DNA of 64,000 bases from Chitinophaga pinensis (GCA_945885475.1 CAMCYR010000004.1:1-64000), one strand, 5' to 3'. Counted from the first letter of the stretch, positions 8,125-16,700 are shown. Translations and numbers: made by a program. Notes: generated by a model not told the origin, from the letters alone.

Positions 8125-8174
8125 CAAAGGTGCAAGGAACTAGGAAGGTAGAGGGTATGTTGACAAGCTTGTCA
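8125..8174 (-). promoter_or_regulatory. Putative promoter and palindromic operator of the five-gene operon
   Basis: Reading the minus strand, CACCTTTG (8132-8125) differs by one base from the Bacteroidota -7 consensus TAnnTTTG and ends 27 bp before the start codon. No TTG lies at the proper -33 distance. Further upstream, TGACAAGCTTGTCA at 8161-8174 is a perfect 14-bp palindrome, about 30-40 bp before the -7 box, a reasonable place for a regulator. A palindrome of this length is expected a few times by chance in 64 kb, so position is the main support. Confidence 0.35.
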
Positions 8175-8296
8175 GTTTTTACAAATGGGGGGAATTGCAG
8201 CCGAAAAACGAATATTAGCTTCAGTTTAGTTCATCCTGTTTAAATTATGTTATATTTATACTATATCTCAGAGAATTTCCGAAAGGAGTCAAAAAA

Positions 8297-8962
8297 ATGA
8301 ATAAATTAAAGCGAAGTATTATATACGTGTTTTTCATTTGCATGATAGTACTGGTCTTGATATTTCTCAATAGAAGCAGGATTAAAAGATTTGTAAAGCA
8401 TTGTTTGGGTATTACAAAAAATCAGGAATCAGGTACGGGCTCATGTCCAAACTGTATAACTCTTTTTACTGATGATGTTGCAACACAAGCAAAGGCATAT
8501 GCCAATGGTTCTGGGATCGAGCCACAAAAAGATGAAAGCGGTTTAGAGTTATTATGCAAAAAGAAGATTTTAATAAAAATTAGTACAAACAATTATTACA
8601 TTGTTGATGACATGAATTTTTCAAAACCTGTGGTATTACCAAAATGCAAGATTTTTATTGATGATTTAGCTAATTTATATAAAAGTAAATGTGAAAAAAA
8701 TAGAATAAAATATGAGTCTTTCACAATTTCAAGTGCAACTCGATCTTTAAAATCAGTTAAAAAATTAAAGGCGAAAAATAACAATGCAATTAAAAACAGC
8801 GGTCATTTAAAAGGTAAAACATTTGATGTAAGCTATAGAGCATTTAATAATAATTTTAAACAAACTAAATTATTTATTGAATCACTGAAAGAATTAAAAC
8901 AACTAAAAAGATGCTTTGTGAAATATGAAAAAAACGGGTGTTTACACATTACTGTTAATTAA
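8297..8962 (+). CDS. DUF5715 protein (M15-like D,D-peptidase fold), membrane-anchored
   Basis: 221 residues. An N-terminal membrane segment (about 7-24) followed by basic residues indicates an anchor with the rest in the periplasm. Residues 146-180 match DUF5715: SATRSLKSVKKLK, then NNAIKNSGH170LKGKTFD177, and a C-terminal CLH217ITV. The His-x6-Asp...His pattern is the zinc site of M15-type D-alanyl-D-alanine peptidases, so an action on peptidoglycan peptides is likely but not shown. A GSCPNC pair at 49-53 might form a disulfide. It is 21 bp upstream of the GH25 gene on the same strand, which suggests a two-gene murein operon. Confidence 0.75.
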   Translation: MNKLKRSIIYVFFICMIVLVLIFLNRSRIKRFVKHCLGITKNQESGTGSCPNCITLFTDDVATQAKAYANGSGIEPQKDESGLELLCKKKILIKISTNNYYIVDDMNFSKPVVLPKCKIFIDDLANLYKSKCEKNRIKYESFTISSATRSLKSVKKLKAKNNNAIKNSGHLKGKTFDVSYRAFNNNFKQTKLFIESLKELKQLKRCFVKYEKNGCLHITVN

Positions 8963-8983
8963 TCCAACTAAATAGCTATCAAT

Positions 8984-9721
8984 ATGAAAAAAGTAATTTT
9001 TATTAGTATCGTTGCGTTTATAACAGCAACAGTCATTGTATTAAATTTAAATGCATTTCATAGAATAAAATCCAAAGTAATCTCAGTACTTACCGACTCA
9101 GATGAAATAAAAAATAAAAATAAAACGGAGGGAGCTGTTTGGGGAATTGATATTTCCCATCATCAAAGTAAAATTGATTGGGATGTTTTAGTAAAAGAAA
9201 ATAAACCATCTTTTGTCTTTTTAAAGGCAACAGAGGGAACAACAGATACAGACCAGTATTTCGCTGAACGATATAAAAAACTAAAATCTTTGGGTATACC
9301 TACAGGTGCGTATCATTTTTTCACCTATCGAACTGTTGGGGAAACGCAAGCAGCTAATTTTATTAATACCATTACCTTAAATAAAGGAGATTTAATACCA
9401 TCCCTTGATCTTGAATTTACAAACACTAAATTACAATCAACAGAATGGATAATAAAAGAAATTAAATCTTTTTGTACAGAAATTAAATCAAAGTTTGGTT
9501 TTTATCCGATGATATATTGTGAAAATGATTTTGTAGTAAAATACTTAAAGGACCCTTTTTTTAATGATTTTAAATATTGGATTTCTGATTTTTATAGAGA
9601 ACCAAAGTCTGATTACGTGTTTTGGCAATACAAAGTGGGCTATATAAAAGGAATAGGTAGAGTAGATGTGGATGTATTGAAAAAAGGGTTAAAACTATCA
9701 GATTACCAAGTGCCCCTTTAA
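8984..9721 (+). CDS. Glycoside hydrolase family 25 (lysozyme-like), membrane-anchored
   Basis: 245 residues. After an N-terminal hydrophobic anchor (about 4-22) comes a full GH25 domain: WGIDISHHQ (Asp56), FVFLKATEGT, GAYHFFTYR, the catalytic DLE with Asp142 and Glu144 in PSLDLEF, PMIYCENDF, and the C-terminal FWQYKVG with VDVDV. GH25 enzymes cut the MurNAc-GlcNAc bond of peptidoglycan. No cell-wall-binding repeats are present. The pairing with a DUF5715 protein suggests glycan and peptide bonds are handled together. GH25 is frequent in phage, but no phage structural or lysis genes flank it, so a host enzyme is likelier. Confidence 0.92.
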   Translation: MKKVIFISIVAFITATVIVLNLNAFHRIKSKVISVLTDSDEIKNKNKTEGAVWGIDISHHQSKIDWDVLVKENKPSFVFLKATEGTTDTDQYFAERYKKLKSLGIPTGAYHFFTYRTVGETQAANFINTITLNKGDLIPSLDLEFTNTKLQSTEWIIKEIKSFCTEIKSKFGFYPMIYCENDFVVKYLKDPFFNDFKYWISDFYREPKSDYVFWQYKVGYIKGIGRVDVDVLKKGLKLSDYQVPL

Positions 9722-9976
9722 ACGATTTAGAGATAGTAGAATTCAGATGTATGATTGCTATTATTTTGTCTTATACGTTTTTCTTTTACGAGTCTTTATT
9801 TTTCATTATATATAACCTTTTGGATTGCTAAATATTAGCAAGCATCGAGTACGATTTGAAAACCTATATTAACGTTACATCGGTTACAATTTAATGAACA
9901 ACTGTAAACGATAATCCAAGCTAGAGGTAGTTGAAAGAAACTCCGTCAGTTAATTCTGGTGGAGTCGTTTACTCGA

Positions 9977-10474
9977 TTAAAAGCAGTGCCTTTTTAATGT
10001 CAAGTTTGCTTTTAAATACAAAGGATGTCTTGGGTGTTTGTCTTTTGTCAACGCAATATAATATCCTTTTGAAATAAGATTTAAAACCTGTTTGTCTCTG
10101 TTTAAAAATGTTCCATTTGCTCCCCATGCAAAAACAACTGCGTCAACTTTTTTTTCGATCTCCAACAGGTATTTGTCGTTTTCTTTTCCTATAGGTTTTT
10201 TTGATTTCATTAGTTCTTCAGTTTTAGAAGTCCTGTAAGCAAAGAGGTTTGTCATATATAGTCCGCCATAACCCCATGATTTAGCAAAAGCAATACAACG
10301 TCTCATTGTCGGATCATTATCAATTTGGTCTGCTGTCGAGGGATTAAGCCCAATGAAGTTCACCATTCGTTTATCATTGTCCCAAATACGAGTTAGTAAA
10401 TACCTGTATTTTTTGTCGTCTGATATAATTGCGTCAGAGGTTAGCATTTGAAATAAAGTTGAACTATAAAACAT
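9977..10474 (-). CDS. DUF1643 family protein
   Basis: 165 residues, cytoplasmic. It has the DUF1643 hallmarks: YRYLLTRIWD, FIGLNPSTAD, DPTMRRCIAFAKSWGYGG, MTNLFAYR, then VFAWGANG and HPLYL near the C-terminus. The family is widespread, single-domain and without established activity; members turn up near phage, restriction and other accessory genes. The gene stands alone. TAAATTTG on the minus strand (10553-10546), 72 bp upstream, fits the -7 consensus and could be its promoter, though no TTTG lies at ideal spacing. Confidence 0.9.
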   Translation of the reverse strand: MFYSSTLFQMLTSDAIISDDKKYRYLLTRIWDNDKRMVNFIGLNPSTADQIDNDPTMRRCIAFAKSWGYGGLYMTNLFAYRTSKTEELMKSKKPIGKENDKYLLEIEKKVDAVVFAWGANGTFLNRDKQVLNLISKGYYIALTKDKHPRHPLYLKANLTLKRHCF

Positions 10475-10593
10475 ATCGTGGCATTGCTTTTAATATAGTA
10501 AGCTAAAGATGTGTGGATTTACATTCAATATCATTTATTGCTGCACAAATTTAAATTAAATTGACTGATTGTATATTGCAAATATCCTATCGG

Positions 10594-11178
10594 CTAATTT
10601 TCGGCTAATATTACCGCTTTCTGTTTATCGTAATCTTCTTGAGTGATTAATTGTTTTTCGAAAAGATTTTTGAGTTCTATTAATTTTTCTTCTTTTGATT
10701 TAATAGTTGTGCCACTTTGTTTTTCTACAATTATTGGTGTTGAAATATTTAGAATTGTAGCTTTGCTTAATTCAACTGCAATTGCGTTTGCAACGGGGTC
10801 AAGTTCAAAACGTCCGTCATAAATAATAGTAGCAACAATTGTTTTATTGTTATTCAAATCAAGAATTTGGGCGGTTAAATTACTGTATTGCATACGATAC
10901 ATAGCAATTACATATCCATATTTATATTCCATACTCAAAACATATTGAGAGTTTTCTTTTATCGTAAAGTTATTAGAAGCAAAAGCGTTTTTGAAAGATG
11001 ATGAAATTTCATCAAAACCATGTTTCCCAGGAACTATATGGTCAAAAGAAATTGTAGCAGTTTTATCAAACTTGTCTGTTAATGTTACTGTCAAATGCTG
11101 TTTCATTTTTTCAGCATCTTGTCCAAAACTGTTTATGCTTAATAATGCAATAGTAATAATTGTGCAAATGTTTTTCAT
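10594..11178 (-). CDS. Secreted protein with C-terminal SHOCT-like motif
   Basis: 194 residues. A signal peptide (MKNICTIITIALLSINSFG, cleavage before Q20) precedes a predicted beta-rich domain of about 130 residues. The last 33 residues (EEKLIELKNLFEKQLITQ then EDYDKQKAVIL) match SHOCT, a short amphipathic module usually at protein ends and thought to mediate oligomerisation or tethering. The main domain is unassigned. The gene is monocistronic as far as spacing shows. Confidence 0.7.
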   Translation of the reverse strand: MKNICTIITIALLSINSFGQDAEKMKQHLTVTLTDKFDKTATISFDHIVPGKHGFDEISSSFKNAFASNNFTIKENSQYVLSMEYKYGYVIAMYRMQYSNLTAQILDLNNNKTIVATIIYDGRFELDPVANAIAVELSKATILNISTPIIVEKQSGTTIKSKEEKLIELKNLFEKQLITQEDYDKQKAVILAEN

Positions 11179-11376
11179 TTTGTTGTCGTTTAAATTTTAT
11201 TTAGTGTTTTCAACTATCATCCTTTTCTTAATCAAATGAAACAAACGGATGTTTAGTTGATTTGAAAATATTGATTTAAGTGCGTTTACATAGGGTAATT
11301 AATTTGTTGAATACAAATCGATCTAAAGTTGTCTGCTTGACTTAGATTTTAAGTTTTCGTTTTATTCTTTTTTCTG

Positions 11377-12432
11377 CTACTTTCCAAAATTTATTTGTAT
11401 CCCAACGTTGAATCCTGTTGAACTAAAAGGCTTATATACTTTAATTTCCTGTCTTGGTTTTGAGGAGTCTACTACTGGATTTCCATAATAAGTTGAAGAA
11501 GTGGTTACGTTTGAAGAATACTCTGTTTCTTTATCGTAGGTAGTCATTGATGGTAGAAAATCAACTCCGTTGCTAATGTATTTTGTGGTTGTCCTGTTTT
11601 TAGGAGCCCAATTTTGATAGTAAGTAGATAGTTCCGCAAACAAACTTATTTTTTCGGCTAATTTTAAATTTAAACCCAAAGAACCGTTAAACCCAAAACT
11701 TGTTCCTCCTTTGTATTCATAATTATAAGAATAGTTATAGTTATTGTATCCATTATTGTATGGGCTTGTTGATAAATATTCCTCTACTACTCTTGTCCTT
11801 AATCCAATTATTAATCCAGTTTTCATATAAAGTTGTAATCTTTTTTCCCCTATTGAAATTTTAATAGCAGGGATTAACCTAATCATACTACCTTTTAAAG
11901 TTGTTTCCAAATGACTACCATAATAGTCGTTATAAGAATCATATTGCGATTTCATACCAATAAGATATGACGCACATAATTCTGTGCTCAAATGTTTGGA
12001 AAGCATATTTCCGAAGTAAATTCCAGTATTTATTCCTTTTCCAAAAGAATAAGATCTTGCAGTATATGTGCTTGAAGTTCTTGTTATGTTGTAACTATAT
12101 GCATTTTCTTTTGCAGAAGGAAAGCCATAGCCCCCAACTATTCCAAAATAAAATTTTGAGTTTCCTTTTTTTGCGGTGTTGTTTTTATCATCTTTCATCA
12201 TTTCTGCAATAACATCAACGGCCACCTTACTTTTGTTAAGATTAATTAATGCATCCGAACTTATTTCAAATTTTTTTATGCTCACCTGTATTTTTGAAAT
12301 TATTATAGAAGATGGTAAGCCACTTTCCGACATTTTAATAATGTCGTTATTTGTGAGTGTATCCGAATTAACTTGTGAAAATGCAGTTATATTTATAAAT
12401 GTTAAAAGCAAAAGAAAGTTAATATATTTCAT
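11377..12432 (-). CDS. Outer-membrane beta-barrel protein with N-terminal helical domain
   Basis: 351 residues. Signal peptide with cleavage after AFS (residue 19). Residues about 22-85 form a helical module: LTNNDIIKMSESGLPSSIII, then KFEISSDALINLNKS and VIAEMMKDD, a pattern often found before barrels in Bacteroidota and other Gram-negatives. From about 95 to the end, alternating hydrophobic and aromatic strands separated by Tyr/Ser/Asn-rich loops, ending FNVGIQINFGK, fit an eight- to twelve-strand barrel whose last residue is not aromatic. The cargo is unknown. Tyrosine-rich loops may face outward. Confidence 0.75.
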   Translation of the reverse strand: MKYINFLLLLTFINITAFSQVNSDTLTNNDIIKMSESGLPSSIIISKIQVSIKKFEISSDALINLNKSKVAVDVIAEMMKDDKNNTAKKGNSKFYFGIVGGYGFPSAKENAYSYNITRTSSTYTARSYSFGKGINTGIYFGNMLSKHLSTELCASYLIGMKSQYDSYNDYYGSHLETTLKGSMIRLIPAIKISIGEKRLQLYMKTGLIIGLRTRVVEEYLSTSPYNNGYNNYNYSYNYEYKGGTSFGFNGSLGLNLKLAEKISLFAELSTYYQNWAPKNRTTTKYISNGVDFLPSMTTYDKETEYSSNVTTSSTYYGNPVVDSSKPRQEIKVYKPFSSTGFNVGIQINFGK

Positions 12433-12638
12433 TTTATTTTAGTTTTAATTGGTTGCTGTTAAATGTAGTTAATAATGCTTATATATCCTAAAAATATTGA
12501 TTTTATTGAGCTGAATTTGCCCGGGAGTTGAGTGTTATGCAGATAAAAGCAAATCAAGTAATCTGATCTAACTTGCACCATATCACAATACCCCGAATCT
12601 CCATTGTACTTAATATTTTGAAAAAATTCATCGATTTT
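12433..12638. other. Intergenic stretch without recognised feature
   Basis: This is the first 206 bp of a 551-bp gap between the barrel gene and rpsT. I see no open frame of plausible composition, no tRNA-like fold and no repeat shared with other parts of the window. The rest of the gap holds the rpsT promoter and leader. Confidence 0.5.
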
Positions 12639-12669
12639 TTTGGATAAATACTAAAAATACCTATATTTG
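12639..12669 (+). promoter_or_regulatory. Bacteroidota-type promoter of the rpsT transcript
   Basis: TTTG ending at 12642, a 19-bp spacer, then TATATTTG at 12662-12669. Both boxes match the Bacteroidota sigma-A consensus (TTTG / TAnnTTTG) with typical spacing. Transcription would start near 12675, giving a leader of about 308 nt before rpsT. This is the best promoter match in the window. Confidence 0.75.
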
Positions 12670-12675
12670 CATCCC

Positions 12676-12983
12676 CATTTAAGAAAAATAGTAGTTCCAC
12701 CGGGAATAGAACCTAACTTTTAAGGTTGAAAAACAGGTGGAGATTTTCCTTAAACCGTTGGATTTTTTAGTCGTTCTTTAACATTCAAAATCGGTCTTTA
12801 TCAAAACATGAAAAAAGACCAACCATCTATAAACATTGAAATTAGGGTTTCAATGAATTCTGAAAAGAATTGAAAAAAAAAGATAATGTAAGCCCCCTTC
12901 GGCCTACAAATAAGTAAAATAGTTAGTAGTAATTGCTGCAGGGCTTCCCAAAAGGAATACCGGCAACGAAAAAAAAAGAAAAA
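12676..12983 (+). ncRNA. Long structured 5' leader of rpsT
   Basis: Several hairpins can be read directly. A nested pair has outer stem TTCCACC (12695-12701) with GGTGGAG (12736-12742) and inner stem AACCT (12710-12714) with AGGTT (12723-12727). GGTCTTT (12793-12799) pairs with AAAGACC (12814-12820). CATTGAAA (12834-12841) pairs perfectly with TTTCAATG (12848-12855). Near 12890-12915 a GTAAGCC/GGCCTAC stem has one mismatch. A 21-codon frame starts at ATG 12808 and ends at 12873. Such a leader is much longer than a normal 5' UTR here and could mediate S20 feedback on its own mRNA, as known for other ribosomal proteins; that is inference. Confidence 0.45.
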
Positions 12984-13241
12984 ATGGCAAATCATAAGTC
13001 AAGTATCAAAAGAATCCGTTCGAACGATGCTAAAAGATTAAGAAATCGCTACCAAGCAAAAACAATGCGTAATGCTATTAAGGAATTAAGAGCTGACGAA
13101 AGTAAAAAATCAGCATCTGAAAAACTTCCTAAAGTTATTGCTATGGTTGACAAGTTGGCTAAAAAAAGCGTTATTCACAAGAATAAAGCGTCTAACTTGA
13201 AATCCAAATTGACTAAAAAAGTGAATGCGCTAAAAAAATAG
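12984..13241 (+). CDS. rpsT: Small ribosomal subunit protein bS20
   Basis: 85 residues, very basic. The start [20 protein letters not shown] is the classic S20 N-terminus, so I place it at the ATG 51 bp inside the longer open frame; the upstream 17 codons belong to the leader. S20 is a primary 16S rRNA-binding protein that helps assemble the 30S subunit body. Length and lysine-rich alpha-helical composition are normal. The gene is monocistronic: its own promoter 315 bp upstream and a strong terminator 38 bp downstream. Confidence 0.97.
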   Translation: MANHKSSIKRIRSNDAKRLRNRYQAKTMRNAIKELRADESKKSASEKLPKVIAMVDKLAKKSVIHKNKASNLKSKLTKKVNALKK

Positions 13242-13278
13242 TAGCACCCCACTTATTTCACGATAATACTATAAATTG

Positions 13279-13311
13279 AGGCTCCGCGATTATGCGGAGC
13301 CTTTTTTTTTA
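13279..13311 (+). terminator. Rho-independent terminator of rpsT
   Basis: A perfect 9-bp stem AGGCTCCGC / GCGGAGCCT around the loop GATTAT, followed at once by a run of nine or ten T. It lies 38 bp after the rpsT stop. Confidence 0.92.
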
Positions 13312-13551
13312 TGTTTAAAAATTCGAATACACACTAACAAAAAAAGGTATAAAAACATAGACACATAGATTAGCTGGTTGTTTTAAAGGGAAAGAAAACG
13401 GATAAAAAAACTATGTATCTATGTGTTTAAAAATTTGAATACATTATAACAAAAAAAGGTATAAACACCCCGCGACTGCTCTCGGGATAAACTCCGACAC
13501 ATAGATTAGCTGGTTGTGTTAAAGGGAAAGAAAATATGTGTTTAAAAAATT
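13312..13551. repeat. Tandem intergenic repeat, two copies plus a 5' fragment
   Basis: Copy 1 (13312-13401) and copy 2 (13421-13535) share TTTAAAAATT, GAATACA, AACAAAAAAAGGTATAAA, then ACACATAGATTAGCTGGTTG and TTAAAGGGAAAGAAAA. Copy 2 has about 29 extra bases (a CCCGCGACTGCTCTCGGG block) in the middle. A third 5' fragment begins at 13535. Copy 1 is flanked by an inverted repeat, ACATAGACACATAG facing CTATGTATCTATGT with one mismatch. The frame is not coding. It fills the gap between the rpsT terminator and radC and looks like a small non-autonomous intergenic element. Confidence 0.75.
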
Positions 13552-13584
13552 CTTTAGCAGTAAGCATTATTACTTGGAAAATTT

Positions 13585-14277
13585 ATGGAAGAAAATAAAT
13601 TAGGAATAAAATCCTGGGCAGAAGAAGACCGGCCGCGCGAGAAAATGATAGAGAAGGGAAGGCATGTGCTTACTGAAGCTGAATTGATCGCCATTTTAAT
13701 AGGTTCGGGCAGCAGAGACGAGACAGCTGTGGAGTTGTCAAAAAGAATTTTATCAAGTGTCGGAAATAATTTGAATGCGCTCGGTAAGCTAAATATTAAT
13801 GATTTGACCCGATTTAAAGGAATAGGGGAGGCGAAGGCGGTGAGTGTTGTGGCTGCTTTAGAGTTGGGGAGAAGAAGAAATGAGACAGAAATTATTAAGC
13901 GGAATAAAATCACTTCCAGCAAAGATGTGTTTGATATTTTAAAACCAATATTGATCGATCTACCTTTTGAAGAATTTTGGCTGCTGATCTTAAACCGTGC
14001 GAATCTGGTGATCAAAAAAGAAATGATCTCCCGCGGTGGTGTTTCAGGAACGGTAGTGGATACAAAGATTATTTTTAAAGCAGCAATTGAAAATTATGCC
14101 TCCTCCATTATTATTTGTCACAATCATCCTTCTGGAAATTTAAAGCCCAGTGAGGCAGATATCCGCATTACAAAAAATATTAAGGAAGCCGGAAAATTAA
14201 TGGAAATTCCTTTGCTAGACCATTTGATCGTTGCGGAAACTGGTTTTTACAGTTTTGCAGATGAAGGTATGCTGTAA
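13585..14277 (+). CDS. radC: RadC/JAB-domain DNA repair-family protein
   Basis: 230 residues, the normal length. The N-terminal third has EEDRPREKM and LTEAELIAILIGSG and a helix-hairpin-helix (LTRFKGIGEAKAVSVVAALELGRR, split here as LTRFKGIGEAKA plus VSVVAALELG). The C-terminal JAB/MPN metal motif is complete: Glu upstream, His179-Asn-His181-Pro-Ser183-Gly, then Asp192 (SEADI). RadC was named from an E. coli mutant but its direct repair role is doubtful; a metal-dependent hydrolase or DNA-processing role is likely. It is convergent with the esterase gene, 5 bp apart. Confidence 0.95.
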   Translation: MEENKLGIKSWAEEDRPREKMIEKGRHVLTEAELIAILIGSGSRDETAVELSKRILSSVGNNLNALGKLNINDLTRFKGIGEAKAVSVVAALELGRRRNETEIIKRNKITSSKDVFDILKPILIDLPFEEFWLLILNRANLVIKKEMISRGGVSGTVVDTKIIFKAAIENYASSIIICHNHPSGNLKPSEADIRITKNIKEAGKLMEIPLLDHLIVAETGFYSFADEGML

Positions 14278-14282
14278 TGCCT

Positions 14283-15728
14283 TTATTTTACAGCCGAAGC
14301 GGACATCTCCGATTCATTTATTTTTTTTAAGATCATTTTAAATGCATCACCTGTTTTTATGTTCATAAATGCAGCATCGTTTTGAAGTCGCTCGATGTCT
14401 TTAAACCCATTTTTAACAGCATCTTCAAGTGCTAGAATTGTTTCCTTGTCTTTCCCTTCCATAGCAAGTAGGCTAGCGTTTAAATACTGCGATTCACTAT
14501 TTGTTGGGTCAACAGTTAAGTAAATCTGACAAAACATGTTAGCAGCAGGAAGATTCCGCTGTTGCAGTGCTCTGGTTGTTTGCATGTAGGCAACCAGACT
14601 CAAATAATCAAGGGTACGTTTATACATTAAAACGTCATCGGTGTTTCCTGATTTGATTTTTTTATTCATGGACGCGATGTCTTGTTTCCACCAATCTATG
14701 TTTTTGGATTGAAATGCTTCTGAATAAAATCCTTTCAGTTCTTCTTCTTGTTTCCAAATCGCTTCCTCCTTCTTCAGCTGTTTGTCAACTTCCTGATTCG
14801 ATTTTAATGGATTGTAGATCTCGTAATATTCTTTCAGGTCCGTTAATCCGTCAAAAAAATTAATGGCTCTTCTTGTGAGGTTATACGCTTCAAACGTTTT
14901 ATTACTTTTTTGTGCCTCCTTGATCTTAGTTGAATACACCACTATATTTTCATTGATGAATGCTGCATTTTTTAAGGAAGGATCTTTGCGCATCGCTCCG
15001 AATTCGCACCATAAAAAAGCATCCTTCATTACCTCTTCTTTGGGCCATTCGTGCTTTCCATCGAATTCAATAAATGCATGCTTTACCGGGCGACCCGCTA
15101 ATTCAATCATGTCGTACTTTCTCATTTCGATATAATTGAAATCCTTGTTTCCGCAGATGCCTAAAAAGGTATAATTACTTCTAGGGTCTTTGTTGTTTGC
15201 AGCGGGAGATGCCGCACCGCAGCAGATAACACCGGCAATTGAACCGTTGGTGATACACAACGCATTCGCAACTCTTGCCCCACCCGAAAATCCTATCACA
15301 TAGATACGGCTTGTATTAATTGATAAACGTTGTTGTGAGTCGGAGAATAATTCGTTTGCAATAGTTTGAGATTGATCCCATGAAATACCGTTCCTAGAAT
15401 TGTTAGAGCCGATTAGAATGTATCCATATTGATCGGCCAAACTTTTATACATTAATACGGGCAATTTCCCTGCACCATTAGCGTCAAAAGCATAAATCAC
15501 GGGATATGTTTTTTCGACAGAATAATCGGCTGGCAGATAGACGGCATACGATTGTGATGCATCCGTTAAGTTCTGTACCTTTTCTATCACCACTCCTTTG
15601 GCGAAACTTTCTGCTCCAACCACAGTAGCTGTTGTATCTATCGCATTTACTGATTTTCCGGAATCGGAAGAGCAAGAGAACAGTATGCTTGTAAATAAGC
15701 TTAGTATTAAAATTGAATGTAATTTCAT
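14283..15728 (-). CDS. Lipoprotein alpha/beta-hydrolase (esterase-like) with helical C-terminus
   Basis: 481 residues. Signal peptide with lipobox Cys19 (SILFSC). Residues about 55-235 form an alpha/beta-hydrolase related to the PHB-depolymerase/feruloyl-esterase group: PVIYAFDANGAG (oxyanion region), the nucleophile Ser148 in GFSGGAR, candidate acid Asp196 in ICGNKDF and His226 in DGKHEWP. The second half (240-470) is helical, with TPR-like stretches (FCQIYLTVDPTNSESQYLNA), and may dock partners. The substrate is unknown. A similar protein with a broken triad would be only a binding module, but here the triad is intact. Predicted location: inner face of the outer membrane or cell surface. 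Confidence 0.8.
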   Translation of the reverse strand: MKLHSILILSLFTSILFSCSSDSGKSVNAIDTTATVVGAESFAKGVVIEKVQNLTDASQSYAVYLPADYSVEKTYPVIYAFDANGAGKLPVLMYKSLADQYGYILIGSNNSRNGISWDQSQTIANELFSDSQQRLSINTSRIYVIGFSGGARVANALCITNGSIAGVICCGAASPAANNKDPRSNYTFLGICGNKDFNYIEMRKYDMIELAGRPVKHAFIEFDGKHEWPKEEVMKDAFLWCEFGAMRKDPSLKNAAFINENIVVYSTKIKEAQKSNKTFEAYNLTRRAINFFDGLTDLKEYYEIYNPLKSNQEVDKQLKKEEAIWKQEEELKGFYSEAFQSKNIDWWKQDIASMNKKIKSGNTDDVLMYKRTLDYLSLVAYMQTTRALQQRNLPAANMFCQIYLTVDPTNSESQYLNASLLAMEGKDKETILALEDAVKNGFKDIERLQNDAAFMNIKTGDAFKMILKKINESEMSASAVK

Positions 15729-15828
15729 TGTGCCTGCTTTTTTTTAAACGATGAGCTATGTGTATAATAGAGTTAAAGGCAGCTCCTTTAAAACTGTATT
15801 TTTTTAATTTGCTTTTACGTGTATCTCT

Positions 15829-16698
15829 TTACGTTATTTTATAATTTTTATACTCACCAATCTTCCATCCAAATTTATTTTCGATGAACATCAGTACTTT
15901 TATTTTTATGGATGATTTTTTTTTAGTTGGATCAAAAGAGAATTTCCAATTCATTTTATGGATACGCTCTTGCATTACTTTCGGGTGTTCCCCTTTGAAC
16001 GCTGCAAGTGAATCAATTTGAGAATAATCGAATTTATCAACTTCAGGAATATTTTTTTTTATCCAGGCGTCATCGTGCCACAGTTTATTGAATGTTTGCT
16101 GTTTTGCTTGTTGCGCCTCCGGAGGCTTCACCCAGCCATAGTGATAAACAGCAGCATCAACGAGTTTTACATTTAATTTCTTACCGTTTTTTCTAAAACC
16201 TTGTGCATCTAAATAGGAAGAAATGGAATGGTCGTTTTTGATCACGCGGATCTCTCTCCGGTACCAGCGTCTCGAATCACCAATAAAATCGTAAGAGCCG
16301 AAAAAGTGTGTATACTTAAAAAGTAATCCATCTACAGATGCATCGTTCTTGAACTTTTCCATTGAAGCTTTTATGGAAGGCAGATATTTTTCGTGGATCA
16401 CTTCATCCCCTTGAATGTAAAAAGCCCAATCACTGTCTTGAGAGACAGCGGCAAACGCTTTATTCGTTTCATCGGCCAATACTTTTCCACCTTCGCGCAA
16501 GCGTTCATCCCAAATGGTTTCTATGATTTTTATTTTCGGCGAATCGATGGAACGAATCAACTGCAAGGTATCATCTTCCGATTTTCCCACAGCTACAATC
16601 ATTTCATCGCAGAGAGGAAGGATGGACATGATGGCTTCCACAATCGGGTAATCGTATTTTATTGCATTACGAACGATGGTGAATCCGCTGATTTTCAT
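15829..16698 (-). CDS. Family 2 glycosyltransferase (GT-A fold)
   Basis: 289 residues, soluble. The N-terminus ISGFTIVRNAIKYDYP, with SILPLCDEMIVAVGKSEDDT, is a GT2 nucleotide-sugar-binding region; QGDE at 96-99 stands where the metal-binding DxD normally sits, a common variant. SRRWYRREIRVI and VYHYGWVKPPE in the middle resemble the acceptor half of enzymes that modify lipopolysaccharide core or capsule. It has no membrane helices. It is separated from purB by a 30-bp G/C-run repeat. The sugar and acceptor cannot be told. Confidence 0.88.
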   Translation of the reverse strand: MKISGFTIVRNAIKYDYPIVEAIMSILPLCDEMIVAVGKSEDDTLQLIRSIDSPKIKIIETIWDERLREGGKVLADETNKAFAAVSQDSDWAFYIQGDEVIHEKYLPSIKASMEKFKNDASVDGLLFKYTHFFGSYDFIGDSRRWYRREIRVIKNDHSISSYLDAQGFRKNGKKLNVKLVDAAVYHYGWVKPPEAQQAKQQTFNKLWHDDAWIKKNIPEVDKFDYSQIDSLAAFKGEHPKVMQERIHKMNWKFSFDPTKKKSSIKIKVLMFIENKFGWKIGEYKNYKIT

Positions 16699-16700
16699 AT

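Noticed and set aside
8984-9721. GH25 gene as a sign of prophage
   Set aside because: No capsid, tail, terminase, holin or integrase nearby; the S74 domain at 43 kb likewise stands alone.
12801-12995. Minus-strand frame of 64 codons opposite the rpsT leader
   Set aside because: Phenylalanine-rich product of A/T runs, overlaps a leader with its own promoter and structure; not a likely gene.
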